IMG/VR virus record: IMGVR_UViG_3300017783_000080 | Coordinates: 1-36,326 of that record | DNA length: 36,326 nucleotides | Source of the DNA: a virus | Direction: 5' to 3' (one strand) | Shown: positions 18,101 to 25,609 of the stretch, piece by piece | Numbering within the stretch: the stretch's first letter is position 1 | Layout of the letters: every line of letters begins with the position of its first letter | Position numbers and translations under genes: made by a program | Notes under the pieces: generated by a model | Told to the model about the DNA's origin: nothing | The model's input: only the letters and a program-made list of their open reading frames with translations | Databases searched by the model: none

Positions 18101-20165
18101 TAGAAAAAGCCTCTACCTCTGAGTTAACGATGTAGTCTGCAGCATCGCCAGCCACATCGTGTCTCTGTCTAATTACTAGAGTGCCAGGAGTTTCAAAAAC
18201 AGTTTGGTCGCTGCTAAGTCCAGAGTTAACGAAAAATGAATTGCCAACCGAGGTGTCAGTAGGTGTAGGCATAGTAGATATAGTTCCAGCGCTTGTCCTG
18301 GAAAGCTTATATATGTAAGGCCTTATCTTGAATATAGCATCGTCTTCCGTGTCTTCTAAACGGAATCTAAAATGTGCTCTGTAATTTGCTGTTCGAGTAA
18401 ATGTGTCACCAACGTCAGCGTTTGTGTCTTTTCCAGCGTTATTGTTGACCTCCACCACCTCCATAACCTGCGCGACGTTTAAAAAGTCAACAGTAATTTC
18501 AGTATTACTTCCGAAGCTCTCTTTCAATCCGTTATATACATCTTGTGCTGACTGCCCCGCTGTCGTAGTAAATACTGCTTCCAGCCTAGGAGTCTTCGAT
18601 GGACTTAAGTTCGTTGAATTAAACTTAGAGTTTACAGAAACTCCTGATTTCATCGTGAAGTTTCCTGAGGCATTTGCCACCTTGAGCGACTCAAAACATT
18701 TATCCGTGGCGCCGCCAGGTGAGGTGCCGCTTGTGTAGTACTCTCCTTTGGTGTCAAACCCGAAAGAGAGCCTAACCTCTGTGCCCTCTGGCAAAATTGT
18801 AGCCCCTAAGGTAGCTTCAGCCCCTGGCCAGTTAAGAGCGTTACCAGAGCCCCCAGTGTCAGCAAGGTTTATGTTTATCTCACCTCTTCTTTTTGCGCCA
18901 TCGCGCAGCGTCGTAGTTGCATAAGCGCTAGTGATCGGAAAACTAACAACATTGTCTTTGCTTCCTACCAAGTAGCTACCTCCAAAATCTTGGGCTGATC
19001 CGTAATTTACAGCCAGCTCTACCTGAGGAGATACGTCAAAGTTAGGGTAACCCTCGGTGTAGTTAGAGTACATAAGCCTACTCGATGCTATCGTCTGACC
19101 CCTAGCCTTTAGCGGCACGTTATCAAACAGCTTCCCTGTGTCCAAATCAGATACGCTAGGGTAGTATCCATCATTATAGAATCTGTACGTTCCCGTATCT
19201 GCGTTGTACACTTCTTTTTCTATGCTGCTCCCTATCTCTCTGTTTAGATTTGATCTCGGGTCAAACTCGTCGATAACAAAAAACGGATTAGAGTTTTCTG
19301 ATCTAGCGAGCAGCCTCACTTTACTTACATCGAAGTAGGTGTCCGAGTCTGTTCCGTTATCCCAGGGAATGCCTACCAAACAAACGTTGCCATTGAGGGC
19401 TGAGGCTGTAATTTCGCTATCGCCTTTGCTTACGATATATGGAGATACTGCCAGCTCCGAGTAAGATGAAATCCCAGACTCTTCCCCGTCTTTGTACAAG
19501 AACTGACAGGCAAACTGAAACGTTTCGCTTTTGAAGTTGTTAGTGGACAAGTCAGAATCGTTGGAAAAAGAAAACGTAGGTATCTTTTTTGGCACCCCCT
19601 TCATGGTTAGAAGAGCATAGTCTAAGTCAATGGGCGTCGTGGTAACTGGGTTGCCATCATCATCTACTACAGCGGTAGGTTCGTACTCCCCAGCAAGCGC
19701 CCTGTCTATGTTTATTTTCCTAGGAGGATTATTGTTGTCTGTGAAGTACATCACAGTCTGAACGTTTCCATCCTGATTGAAAGCTTTGTTTATGAGGTCA
19801 GCTTTGACTGGGTAAATCTCATTAAAAGCCAAATACGCATCCTTAAAAACAGTTTGCCAAGCACCGCCATCTATAGACATAACGATCCTTTGGTCTGTCG
19901 TATCAGCCGTGTCATAAACAAAAGCGTACACTCTGCCTCGCTGCTCGTCACTTATGCTCCCAACAATCTTCCAAGTAGCTGCGGGGGTGTCTTCTCCAGA
20001 TGCCTTATCTATCTCACTGGTGCCCTTCATCGTCTTAAGGATAGCGGCACTTCCATCGGCCCTCTCAGAGACCGTAACGTTTTCAGCAAGGATCATCTCG
20101 TTCGGAAGAACGAGGCGCTCATCTTTATCTGAAACAAACTTTGCAGGTTTAATCTTTTGAATCAT
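15168..20165 (-). CDS. Large beta-rich tail/stabilisation protein (1665 aa)
   Basis: The protein is rich in Ser, Thr, Gly, Asp and Asn with alternating beta-strand patterns and no membrane segments. The N-terminal part (LPNEMILAENVTVSERADGS, then YFTDNNNPPRKINIDRAL near residue 130) resembles a large structural protein common in Bacteroidota phages. The C-terminal third has short motifs such as VTYFVDSERRAVLKV, NIYYVTLSP and GGFWQGNYTFY at regular spacing, typical of a beta-propeller as in P22 gp10-like or tail-tube-B proteins. It directly follows two neck-type genes (ATGA overlap with the upstream one). I infer a tail tube, hub or stabilisation role at the portal vertex. The exact homology is not certain. 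Confidence 0.65.
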   Translation of the reverse strand: MIQKIKPAKFVSDKDERLVLPNEMILAENVTVSERADGSAAILKTMKGTSEIDKASGEDTPAATWKIVGSISDEQRGRVYAFVYDTADTTDQRIVMSIDGGAWQTVFKDAYLAFNEIYPVKADLINKAFNQDGNVQTVMYFTDNNNPPRKINIDRALAGEYEPTAVVDDDGNPVTTTPIDLDYALLTMKGVPKKIPTFSFSNDSDLSTNNFKSETFQFACQFLYKDGEESGISSYSELAVSPYIVSKGDSEITASALNGNVCLVGIPWDNGTDSDTYFDVSKVRLLARSENSNPFFVIDEFDPRSNLNREIGSSIEKEVYNADTGTYRFYNDGYYPSVSDLDTGKLFDNVPLKARGQTIASSRLMYSNYTEGYPNFDVSPQVELAVNYGSAQDFGGSYLVGSKDNVVSFPITSAYATTTLRDGAKRRGEININLADTGGSGNALNWPGAEATLGATILPEGTEVRLSFGFDTKGEYYTSGTSPGGATDKCFESLKVANASGNFTMKSGVSVNSKFNSTNLSPSKTPRLEAVFTTTAGQSAQDVYNGLKESFGSNTEITVDFLNVAQVMEVVEVNNNAGKDTNADVGDTFTRTANYRAHFRFRLEDTEDDAIFKIRPYIYKLSRTSAGTISTMPTPTDTSVGNSFFVNSGLSSDQTVFETPGTLVIRQRHDVAGDAADYIVNSEVEAFSNAAGFSFKQGSSHDFGVVYYDKWGRSSFVNKIGSAYVKHPAERGSIRTDDKGGSSISLTVGSGLDSSIPSFAHSYQVVYGGSQYSNVFSYVTGGAYMPMENKDYGTGGFPATAGPQASNRLLQNDHRIFVSLNTIEQHKDSTGSPRDYSFTKGDILRVISYRPTGAARVYPRANDGSIIEFEVVGVETLTQSGTGFEDGVGNPIQWDQSTPQTQGKFLVLRAPRVDGNSQVRVGELEANESILSSSAVASGTVNTSGDTSDTVTVTRGGVNVTADVGAPSFDGITVSSNGSSLDAIVVNGEGSGLLAGDVITFPCTTQSSLNITITLVSGDIKEGGLKYDGFDWFSISKFWDARPQLDLSSVLNGNTTLTYPDNVAPSANNYWGRETVVEILTPKKTSDTPVYYEIGDRITLSSSSPKHGSALQLSQGDVQMREVSCKGPDRAEATYTTSVGSLSDWVDVGIVLENEAPGEFITEKAWSQGRVHAVFERAATINRYNGITFSQPYADDTSVLALSAFVPSQANFFDLPSEHGACNFLGMSSDQLLAIQENKVSRLGINKDVLETGTQAGVVTISSKLINNLVSYSGDFGTSNPESVLIRDGVTYFVDSERRAVLKVNNQGLEVISNKDISSTVEAQIAAWETATGKTIVSGFDPEDNIYYVTLSPQGGFGGYTLGYDEKGGFWQGNYTFYADRYAALKDKFFAFKSSNNTIIHEFKDTTLSNRFFNSSGSPSPSKIRVVFNGNPSMVKTFQAISVEAKEAWSAKVMDSDGRESDSISFSEREDAFYGSIGGIKSYLSTIATAGGVDLNRHTSDSRYIPLGTIASAVNSGDQGFGNDKSTIVLENSLRGMSLPLGYELYYINSSGDMASADSNLAEYGQTPKLTSVDRSTSTVVFEPAWDGTPNSNVLTNPPVGTKLFIANPNLGLTSERIRDRYAVAELSFTPSAATSSDIVLSGEELYAINAHFVNSPLNDSLVAQ

Positions 20166-20980
20166 CCCTTAGGTGCTTGCTTGTAATTCTTTCTGATTGT
20201 TCTCAAAAGCTCTTCTTTGGTGAAGGACTTCATGCGAGCGTTAGCCTTTCTTCTTTCGTTGTAGTATTCAGCTCTGGCGCGAGCCTTTTCGTTGGCTGGA
20301 ACGGCGGCTTTTCTTTCGATGATCTTGTAGTACATGTATGCCATCAACGCCTCTTCTGCGTAAGCATGAACTTGCGGGTTAGATGAGCGAGCTTCGTCTG
20401 CTACATATTCGATCACTACTTCACCGACGTCCGTGTTGCTTTTTATCTCTATCCTATTTTGATCGAGGTTCATTCTAAATTCACCCTGATACCTGCCACC
20501 TCCATGCCCGTAAAGCTGTCCAGCAGAGTTGCTGTACACATAGTTTCTAAAGATGTACGATCCGAAGCCATCGTCTGTGGTGCCGCCAGTGTTTCCGCTC
20601 GTAGCGCCTTTGGCGTCCTCTCTATCAAGTAGTCCGTCTCCGTCGGCGTCATAGTTGACATTGTTGACGTCTGAGTATTTTTGAGAGTAGTTTATATTTT
20701 TGTTTTCTCCAAGCACATAAACCAATCCATCTCCACCTACAATACCAACCTTGCTCCAGTCAACAAAATCGTCTGGAAGATCCACTGTGTTGTTTGTAGA
20801 ATTAACAGGAAGCTTCAGTGACTTGATTACTTTGAGTAGATCAAAGCCAAGCTCTCTAACTCCTCTGAGTGCAAAGTTTCTAACAGCCGAATCGCCTACG
20901 TGAGCACCGAAGTCGTTGCCATCCAAGCTAAGCATGAAGTCATTTATGACCTGTTGAAGTGGTACGTAATTTCTAGCCAT
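20162..20980 (-). CDS. Neck/tail-tube connector protein with a calcium-binding-like loop (272 aa)
   Basis: The start (VPLQQVINDFMLSLDGNDFG, then a helix with ALRGVRELGFD) and the later LPVNSTNNTVDLPDDFVDWSKVG region match my memory of a protein widespread in flavobacterial phages, placed beside the head-tail joint. A loop DADGDGLLDRED (residues 111-122) has the DxDxDG spacing of EF-hand or thrombospondin-type calcium sites, followed by a Gly/Thr-rich linker. The C-terminus is helical and strongly basic (NERRKANARMKSF, RKNYKQAPKG). It overlaps the gene before (TAATG) and the gene after (ATGA). It is probably a ring or tail-tubular protein. The function is inferred from position and character. 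Confidence 0.65.
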   Translation of the reverse strand: MARNYVPLQQVINDFMLSLDGNDFGAHVGDSAVRNFALRGVRELGFDLLKVIKSLKLPVNSTNNTVDLPDDFVDWSKVGIVGGDGLVYVLGENKNINYSQKYSDVNNVNYDADGDGLLDREDAKGATSGNTGGTTDDGFGSYIFRNYVYSNSAGQLYGHGGGRYQGEFRMNLDQNRIEIKSNTDVGEVVIEYVADEARSSNPQVHAYAEEALMAYMYYKIIERKAAVPANEKARARAEYYNERRKANARMKSFTKEELLRTIRKNYKQAPKG

Positions 20981-21729
20981 TAGAAGGATTGTTCAGATTT
21001 TTTCTCAGTTTGCTCCTTTTGAGCGAACGCCTGCACGTTAGTGTCTCTAAGGTTCAGACCTATAAGGTCCGCTATCTCATAGACCAATTCCATAGTGTAA
21101 TGCTCTGGCAACTCAAAGTCTCTACTGTTGGTAGAGTTGTAAGTGTCATTGTTTGTGTTCGTTGCAAACGTCGGGGGATCGTCTGATCTTACAGGGGTTG
21201 CAGCCGTAGTGAAGCTCTGAGGGATCTTGTAGTATCTAACCTTGATCTTCTGAATGGACTCAGGGAACACCTCGATGTCACCAGTAACCAAAGCAACTGG
21301 GAATGATTCACTAGGCGCATTCAAAGTGCTGCCTAGAATTCTTTCGATCTTCTCTTCGTCGTACACAATCTCCACAGGAGTTCTGGTTGTCTGACCAAGA
21401 AGCAAGTCACCCGATGTGGATATAGAAATGACCCTAGATAAGTCTGAAGGTCGAGCGTACACACCACTGCTTTTAGGTATGTCTGATGACTTTGCAAGTA
21501 CTGCGAGGTCTTCTAGGATCTGCTTGAACTTGGACTTGTCTCTGCCCTGGCCGAAACCAGCGCGTTCTAACCTGCTCCCATCTTTGAGCTGATCGAAGAG
21601 TCTGTTATAGATTCTGAGCTGAGCTACCTGTGCAAACCTGTTGAATTCGTCTACATTGACAAACCCTCTTTGGTCCTTATTCACTAGGTTTTTCAGTGTT
21701 CCATAAACTACGTTTACACTTACTGGCAT
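20980..21729 (-). CDS. Head-tail joining/neck structural protein (249 aa)
   Basis: The N-terminus (VNVVYGTLKNLVNKDQRGFV, then VDEFNRFAQVAQLRIYNRLF) resembles a conserved virion protein of Bacteroidota phages in which an N-terminal helical bundle precedes a beta domain. The remainder alternates strands (VRYYKIPQSF) and ends in a charged helix. The start is set at ATG 21729. A longer frame opens with TTG at 21744, but that extension runs through the TATATTTG box at 21734-21741 and the terminator T-tract, so it is rejected. It begins the neck-tail block after a terminator and is coupled to the next gene by TAATG. It is probably a connector or adaptor on the portal. Confidence in the exact role is moderate. 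Confidence 0.6.
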   Translation of the reverse strand: MPVSVNVVYGTLKNLVNKDQRGFVNVDEFNRFAQVAQLRIYNRLFDQLKDGSRLERAGFGQGRDKSKFKQILEDLAVLAKSSDIPKSSGVYARPSDLSRVISISTSGDLLLGQTTRTPVEIVYDEEKIERILGSTLNAPSESFPVALVTGDIEVFPESIQKIKVRYYKIPQSFTTAATPVRSDDPPTFATNTNNDTYNSTNSRDFELPEHYTMELVYEIADLIGLNLRDTNVQAFAQKEQTEKKSEQSF

Positions 21730-21733
21730 AAGG

Positions 21734-21741
21734 CAAATATA
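21734..21741 (-). promoter_or_regulatory. TATATTTG box 4 nt before an ATG, abutting a terminator
   Basis: Exact TATATTTG four bases before ATG 21729. It begins directly after the T-tract of the upstream terminator, so the usual -33 position falls inside the terminator hairpin. Nothing like TTG is found there. Confidence 0.55.
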
Positions 21742-21776
21742 CAAAAAGAAAAAGCTCCCTATAAGGGAGCCTTTCC
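21742..21776 (-). terminator. Rho-independent terminator after the 267-aa gene
   Basis: On the minus strand GCTCCC (21765-21770) pairs with GGGAGC (21754-21759) over a 5-base loop. The flanking AAAG can pair further with the first T residues, and a TTTTTCTTTTT tract follows. It separates the capsid-side block from the neck-tail block. Confidence 0.85.
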
Positions 21777-21793
21777 TAGGAGGTTGTATGTAG

Positions 21794-22597
21794 TCAGCTT
21801 AACTGCTTGTCGATTTCGTCTGCGACAACAGAGCCCTTGTCTGTGAGCAAGTGACGAACCATTACGTCTACTCCGTCCATACCAGCTGGAACTGAGAGGA
21901 TCAGGCTGTTCGTATCAAACCAACGAACTGAGTCTTCAGAGACCTTGAGGATCTGATAATCTACAGCTCTATTCACTTTGGCTCGCATCCGAACGGCAGG
22001 ATCGTCAAAGGACTTCATGAACCCTTCTGGATTCTTTTTTGCCCTGACCATCAGATCGTGCTTGATCTCAGCAAAGTCTCTGTCGGTATCTAGACCGTAG
22101 GCTGTTGCTACTGTGAGCAATTCGTCGATCGGCTTTGTGCGGATCAAGATGACAGCATCAGCAACGAGAAGTTCTTGGTCGATACTTACTTCTGCTTTTT
22201 TAGCGAAGTCAACTCGGCGGAAAAGAGCACCTCCATTAGATTCATTCCTTGGGTGCATGTCCAAAAACTGCTTGAGGTTTGGCTGCTCTCTATTTACCCA
22301 CAACTTGCTCTTTGTGAAAACTACTGGAGACTTTACTGGGTTGTCACCCTGTTCATCCGAAAAGATAGATTTCTCTGAGGCACAGTATCTTGCCTTTCTG
22401 ACTTCGTTTTTAGTCTCGTCGTAGTAATCATAAGATGCGTTTCGCATCATGAAGATGGCTCCGTTAGGCTTGCAGAGCTCATACTCTACGTGCTGGAGTG
22501 TTGGTCTCACTGGGGTAGGCGTACCACCCATTTTGGTGAGGCTTTTCTTGGCCCCTGTTTTTGCAGCAGGGCGGCTGCCTTTAACTTTTTGTGTCAT
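21794..22597 (-). CDS. Uncharacterised structural-region protein (267 aa)
   Basis: I do not recognise a family. The first 30 residues are basic and disordered (VKGSRPAAKTGAKKSLTKMG). A short beta-rich segment follows, including GAIFMMRNASYDYYDETK and a VFTKSKLWVNREQPNLKQFLDMHP stretch. From about 110 on it is mainly helical (SIDQELLVADAVILIRT; IDELLTVATAYGL). It has no membrane segments or signal peptide. It lies between a decoration-like gene and the neck genes and is framed by terminators on both sides, so it is transcribed as a single-gene or short unit. It may be a head-completion or internal head protein, but that is inference. ATG 22597 has an A/T-rich leader without Shine-Dalgarno. Confidence 0.6.
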   Translation of the reverse strand: MTQKVKGSRPAAKTGAKKSLTKMGGTPTPVRPTLQHVEYELCKPNGAIFMMRNASYDYYDETKNEVRKARYCASEKSIFSDEQGDNPVKSPVVFTKSKLWVNREQPNLKQFLDMHPRNESNGGALFRRVDFAKKAEVSIDQELLVADAVILIRTKPIDELLTVATAYGLDTDRDFAEIKHDLMVRAKKNPEGFMKSFDDPAVRMRAKVNRAVDYQILKVSEDSVRWFDTNSLILSVPAGMDGVDVMVRHLLTDKGSVVADEIDKQLS

Positions 22598-22623
22598 TGT
22601 AATAGAATTAAATTAAAAAGAAG

Positions 22624-22655
22624 ATAAAAGAGAGGGAGGTCGTTTCCTCCCCCTC
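22624..22655 (-). terminator. Rho-independent terminator after the 112-aa gene
   Basis: On the minus strand GAGGGGGAGG (22646-22655) pairs with CCTCCCTCTC (22630-22639) across a 6-base loop, ten pairs with one G-U, followed by TTTTATC. It lies between the decoration-like gene and the 267-aa gene. Confidence 0.82.
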
Positions 22656-22670
22656 AGTTACCGATTTAGA

Positions 22671-23009
22671 TTACGAAGAAGTGTCGGCAACCAATGGCGC
22701 CACAACCGTAATATCTCCAGAAGCCGAAGAAACCATCAACTGAACCTTCTCACCAGTGGCGTTAAGAAGTTCGGTTTGACCTCCGCTTGCAGAGGTTATT
22801 GTGATTGTTGCTCCGCCTGCGATAGTTCCTGCAACGACTTGAAAAAGCAAGCCAACAGGAAGCTCTCCAAGAGTTGCAATGCCAGCCTCGCCGCTTGCCA
22901 CATTCAGAGTAACAACTCTGCCTGTAATATCAAGAGTTTGAGCTGCAGTAGTAATTGTTTCTGTTTGCGTAGCCGCTTTCGGAAACAGTGGGAAAATGTT
23001 ATCTGCCAT
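22671..23009 (-). CDS. Small beta-rich, decoration-like virion protein (112 aa)
   Basis: A 112-aa protein rich in Ala, Thr, Gly and Val with predicted beta strands throughout (RVVTLNVAS, TITITSASGG, VQLMVSSASGDITVV) and no charged helices, Cys or membrane segment. It lies immediately downstream of the major capsid gene, the usual place for head decoration or cement proteins. It is followed by a strong terminator, so it probably ends the scaffold-capsid transcript. Its short leader holds a stable UUCG hairpin (23031-23054) that would partly insulate it from capsid transcription. The function is inferred from position and composition only. Confidence 0.6.
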   Translation of the reverse strand: MADNIFPLFPKAATQTETITTAAQTLDITGRVVTLNVASGEAGIATLGELPVGLLFQVVAGTIAGGATITITSASGGQTELLNATGEKVQLMVSSASGDITVVAPLVADTSS

Positions 23010-23030
23010 AATTCAAAGATTATGAAGTTA

Positions 23031-23054
23031 GAGAAAGCCCCGAAGGGCCTTCTC
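23031..23054 (-). other. Stable hairpin with UUCG loop after the capsid gene
   Basis: On the minus strand GAGAAGGCCC (23045-23054) pairs with GGGCTTTCTC (23031-23040), ten pairs with one G-U, around a TTCG tetraloop. No run of T follows (TAACTTC), so it is not a standard terminator. It may be a partial attenuator, a processing site, or protection of the capsid mRNA 3' end. Confidence 0.75.
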
Positions 23055-23069
23055 ATAGCTTCAGATTAA

Positions 23070-24476
23070 TTATCCTCTCTTGAGCAATACGTGCTGGTTA
23101 GCAGCGCGAGTTACCAAGTTGGTCTCAGAGCGGTAGTGGAACTTAGCCAAGTCCTCTCCGTTAGTAGCGTATCCGAGGACACCGCCACCTTCAACCCAGT
23201 GCTCAATGTCGCGGCTGTATCCGTTCGCAGCCTTGAAGTTCATCTCCAAAGCAGGAGACTTCACGCCAGTGCGAGCGTCAGCAACGTTAGACATTGGAAT
23301 CAAAGCGCCAGAAACAGCACCAGCACCAATGGTAGAGGAGTGGATTCCGCCGACAGTTGGATCATTCAGCATCTTCCAATCGTGCTTGTGGAAAGTGTAT
23401 CCACCGCGAGTGAAAGATTTGAAGCCGAGACGAACTGCCATGTCAGCGTCGTTGTTAAACGCACCGAACTGACCAGCCAATCCAGCAGTCACCTGTGTGG
23501 CAACTCCTGAGGCCAAGACATCGTCAATGTTCAAAGAAGTCTTTCTGTCAGTGTACATAGCGTACTCGCTAGGAGCGCCTTGCTTGTCGAGCAACAAGAT
23601 GATGTCGTCGATGTCAGCCATGGCGCCGATACCAGCATCAGCAGCACCAGTAGCAACAATGCCTCTGTCTTCGACAGCTGCGAAGTAGCCTTCAGAGCCA
23701 GCAACGCTGCCAGAAGCCAAAGAGAGGTTATTGTCAGTAGCGAGCTGAGAGTACATGAGCATAGCCTCACGCTGATTCATGAAACGCTTACGAGCGTCCA
23801 TCTCACCCTTCATAAACCATCTGTACTGACCGTCTACTTTCAAGTAACCAATGTTGGTGGCTTGAGAACCGTTGACGTGGAAAGTCTCCTTGGTGATAAC
23901 GAATGGGTTCTTGCGCTTGACAATGTCAGTCTCGTAGAACAACCCTGGCTGGTCTGTACCCTGAGCGTAGATGTTACCGATAACGTTGGCTTGAACAGCA
24001 GTGCCCTGAGCGGAAACTGCTCCGTCATCGAGAGCTCTCATTGTTCCAGTTGCAGCTCCTGAAGCAGGTGCGATAACCACGAATCTGTTTCCGAGCTCAT
24101 CCAAAAGGACGTCATTAGGACGGACAACCTGATCAGCATCTGCGGAGCCGATAGCAACTTCGTCGACATGAGTGATTACAAATGCAGAAGTCGCACCTGC
24201 GGCTGCGGCGCCGTAGGTCATCTGAATTGTTCTGTGCAAGCGACCTTCTTCGTAGTACTGAACTTCGTCAGCAGTACCAGCGGTCTTCTTTGCGCCGATC
24301 AAATCCAAGAAACCAGTGATGCCTTGATCACCGAAAGTTTCGACGTAGAGTTCTCTTACGTCAGGCTTGGTGGGGTCCAAGAGGGACCCGAGAGTAGTGT
24401 AAGTAGCTGGTGTGAGGTCGAAATTCTTTGGTCCGACATCAGAGTTTGTGCTACCTGTTTGTTGTGAAAGAGCCAT
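23070..24476 (-). CDS. Major capsid protein (HK97-fold inferred)
   Basis: A 468-aa soluble protein directly downstream of the scaffold gene. Its composition (Ala, Gly, Thr rich, few Cys), early helix, Gly/Ala-rich insertions (about 85-100), LGNRFVVIAPASGAATGTM beta region and a central helical part with MDARKRFMNQREAMLMYSQ are all typical of major capsid proteins of marine phages. The C-terminus (ANQHVLLKRG) is short and basic. It forms the icosahedral shell around the scaffold. It begins at ATG 24476 in an A/T-rich 46-base gap without a TATATTTG box or Shine-Dalgarno, so it is probably transcribed from upstream. It is followed by a UUCG hairpin and a decoration-like gene. The HK97 fold is inferred; no structural test was possible. 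Confidence 0.82.
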   Translation of the reverse strand: MALSQQTGSTNSDVGPKNFDLTPATYTTLGSLLDPTKPDVRELYVETFGDQGITGFLDLIGAKKTAGTADEVQYYEEGRLHRTIQMTYGAAAAGATSAFVITHVDEVAIGSADADQVVRPNDVLLDELGNRFVVIAPASGAATGTMRALDDGAVSAQGTAVQANVIGNIYAQGTDQPGLFYETDIVKRKNPFVITKETFHVNGSQATNIGYLKVDGQYRWFMKGEMDARKRFMNQREAMLMYSQLATDNNLSLASGSVAGSEGYFAAVEDRGIVATGAADAGIGAMADIDDIILLLDKQGAPSEYAMYTDRKTSLNIDDVLASGVATQVTAGLAGQFGAFNNDADMAVRLGFKSFTRGGYTFHKHDWKMLNDPTVGGIHSSTIGAGAVSGALIPMSNVADARTGVKSPALEMNFKAANGYSRDIEHWVEGGGVLGYATNGEDLAKFHYRSETNLVTRAANQHVLLKRG

Positions 24477-24522
24477 AATAGCTAATTATTGTAGGTTGTA
24501 AAAATCAAAAACTTTGAGATCG

Positions 24523-25578
24523 TTACCTGCCAAGCGCGGCTCGAAGCTGTGCTGCCAGGGAACTTTCTCCTGGTTGGGCGCTTCCTTGATTTGGACTTTG
24601 GGCGCTGATATTTGCTGCTTGGTTCACGATTCCTCGCTGGCCGTCTGACGTGCCTTGCTTGTAGACTGACTGTATAATCGTTTCGATATTGTCAACCACA
24701 GTGCGGTGCATGTTCAGCATATCATAATCCCAACTTCCATCCTCACGCACGTAAGGATCAAAGTACTCGTCAAGGCGAGTGTTCTTCTCACTAAGTTGAC
24801 CCTTGTATTCATTCGTCAATCCAAAGGTGAATGAGTTACCATTCCCCAAATCGAACTCTACACCATCTAGGGCATTGAGATCTTTTTGCATATTAGAAAT
24901 CCACTGGTCATCAAAGGGAGAAAAGTCTTCAGCACTTTCTGTTGCGACAGGAGCCTTGTATGTTTCTCGAACAGACAAGATCTTCTCTCTTGCAGATTGA
25001 GCATCCAACTTCAGTTGCAGCGCTGAAAGTTTCACCTCCTCTTCTGTATGCAGATTCGGATCGAGCTTGTACTTGCTAGATAGAAGCGTATCTAATTCAT
25101 CCTGACTCAGGCCTTCATAATCCCCAACCATTTGGATTCTAACTGCTGTCATGTCATCCATTTCGGACGCATCAAGCTGTTGGTATCTGAACCAATCTTG
25201 GGGGTCACGGCCTGTCTCTTGGACAAACTTAGCGATAGCTTCTACACGCTCGTCAAGCACGCTTTCTTGCTGCTGAGGAGTCAAATCATCGAATGAGTTG
25301 AACTCTCGACCAAGCTTTTCGCTTAGGTATGAGAGCACTTCTGCGTCGACATCAATAGGCTCCTGCGTTTGTGTATTCTGCTGTGTATTTTCCGTATTGT
25401 CAATAACCTCCTCAGCAGGCGCCGTTGCTTCCTGCTGGTCTGCCTCACGAGCTGCATCTATGTCTATGACATCTGGCGGAGTGAACGAATCAGGCTCTGC
25501 AGCGACGTCAATGTTTTGGACTTGCTCATCAGACAAAAACTCCACAGAGGGAGTTTCGTTAACTTCTTGATTTTCCAT
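24523..25578 (-). CDS. Capsid scaffolding protein
   Basis: This 351-aa, strongly acidic protein has a low-complexity N-terminal third (Glu, Asp, Gln, Thr rich, about residues 1-75). Helical segments follow (for example LSYLSEKLGREFNSFDDL; ALQLKLDAQSAREKIL), and the C-terminal tail ends in a short helix (LAAQLRAALGR). This acidic, helical, disordered character and the place directly before the capsid gene are typical of phage scaffolds, which direct capsid assembly and then leave the head. A TATATTTG box lies 15 bases before ATG 25578 in a 31-base gap, so scaffold and capsid may be transcribed as their own unit. No protease domain is seen. Confidence 0.8.
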   Translation of the reverse strand: MENQEVNETPSVEFLSDEQVQNIDVAAEPDSFTPPDVIDIDAAREADQQEATAPAEEVIDNTENTQQNTQTQEPIDVDAEVLSYLSEKLGREFNSFDDLTPQQQESVLDERVEAIAKFVQETGRDPQDWFRYQQLDASEMDDMTAVRIQMVGDYEGLSQDELDTLLSSKYKLDPNLHTEEEVKLSALQLKLDAQSAREKILSVRETYKAPVATESAEDFSPFDDQWISNMQKDLNALDGVEFDLGNGNSFTFGLTNEYKGQLSEKNTRLDEYFDPYVREDGSWDYDMLNMHRTVVDNIETIIQSVYKQGTSDGQRGIVNQAANISAQSPNQGSAQPGESSLAAQLRAALGR

Positions 25579-25593
25579 GAATTAAATTTTATG

Positions 25594-25601
25594 CAAATAT
25601 A
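25594..25601 (-). promoter_or_regulatory. TATATTTG box upstream of scaffold-capsid unit
   Basis: Exact TATATTTG 15 bases before the scaffold ATG. A TTG lies 25 bases upstream inside the preceding gene, slightly beyond the usual -33 spacing. This is the best candidate for the promoter that drives scaffold and capsid expression. Confidence 0.55.
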
Positions 25602-25609
25602 TAACGAAA

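Noticed and set aside
21730-21744. TTG start extending the 249-aa neck protein by five residues
   Set aside because: The extension runs through the TATATTTG box and the terminator tract; the ATG at 21729 fits better.
23580-24062. Plus-strand frame (160 aa) opposite the capsid gene
   Set aside because: Antisense shadow created by the capsid gene's codon bias; Ser-rich with no domain.
24477-24522. Promoter directly before the capsid gene
   Set aside because: The 46-base gap has no TAnnTTTG; only a weak imperfect inverted repeat is present, so capsid transcription probably comes from the box before the scaffold gene.
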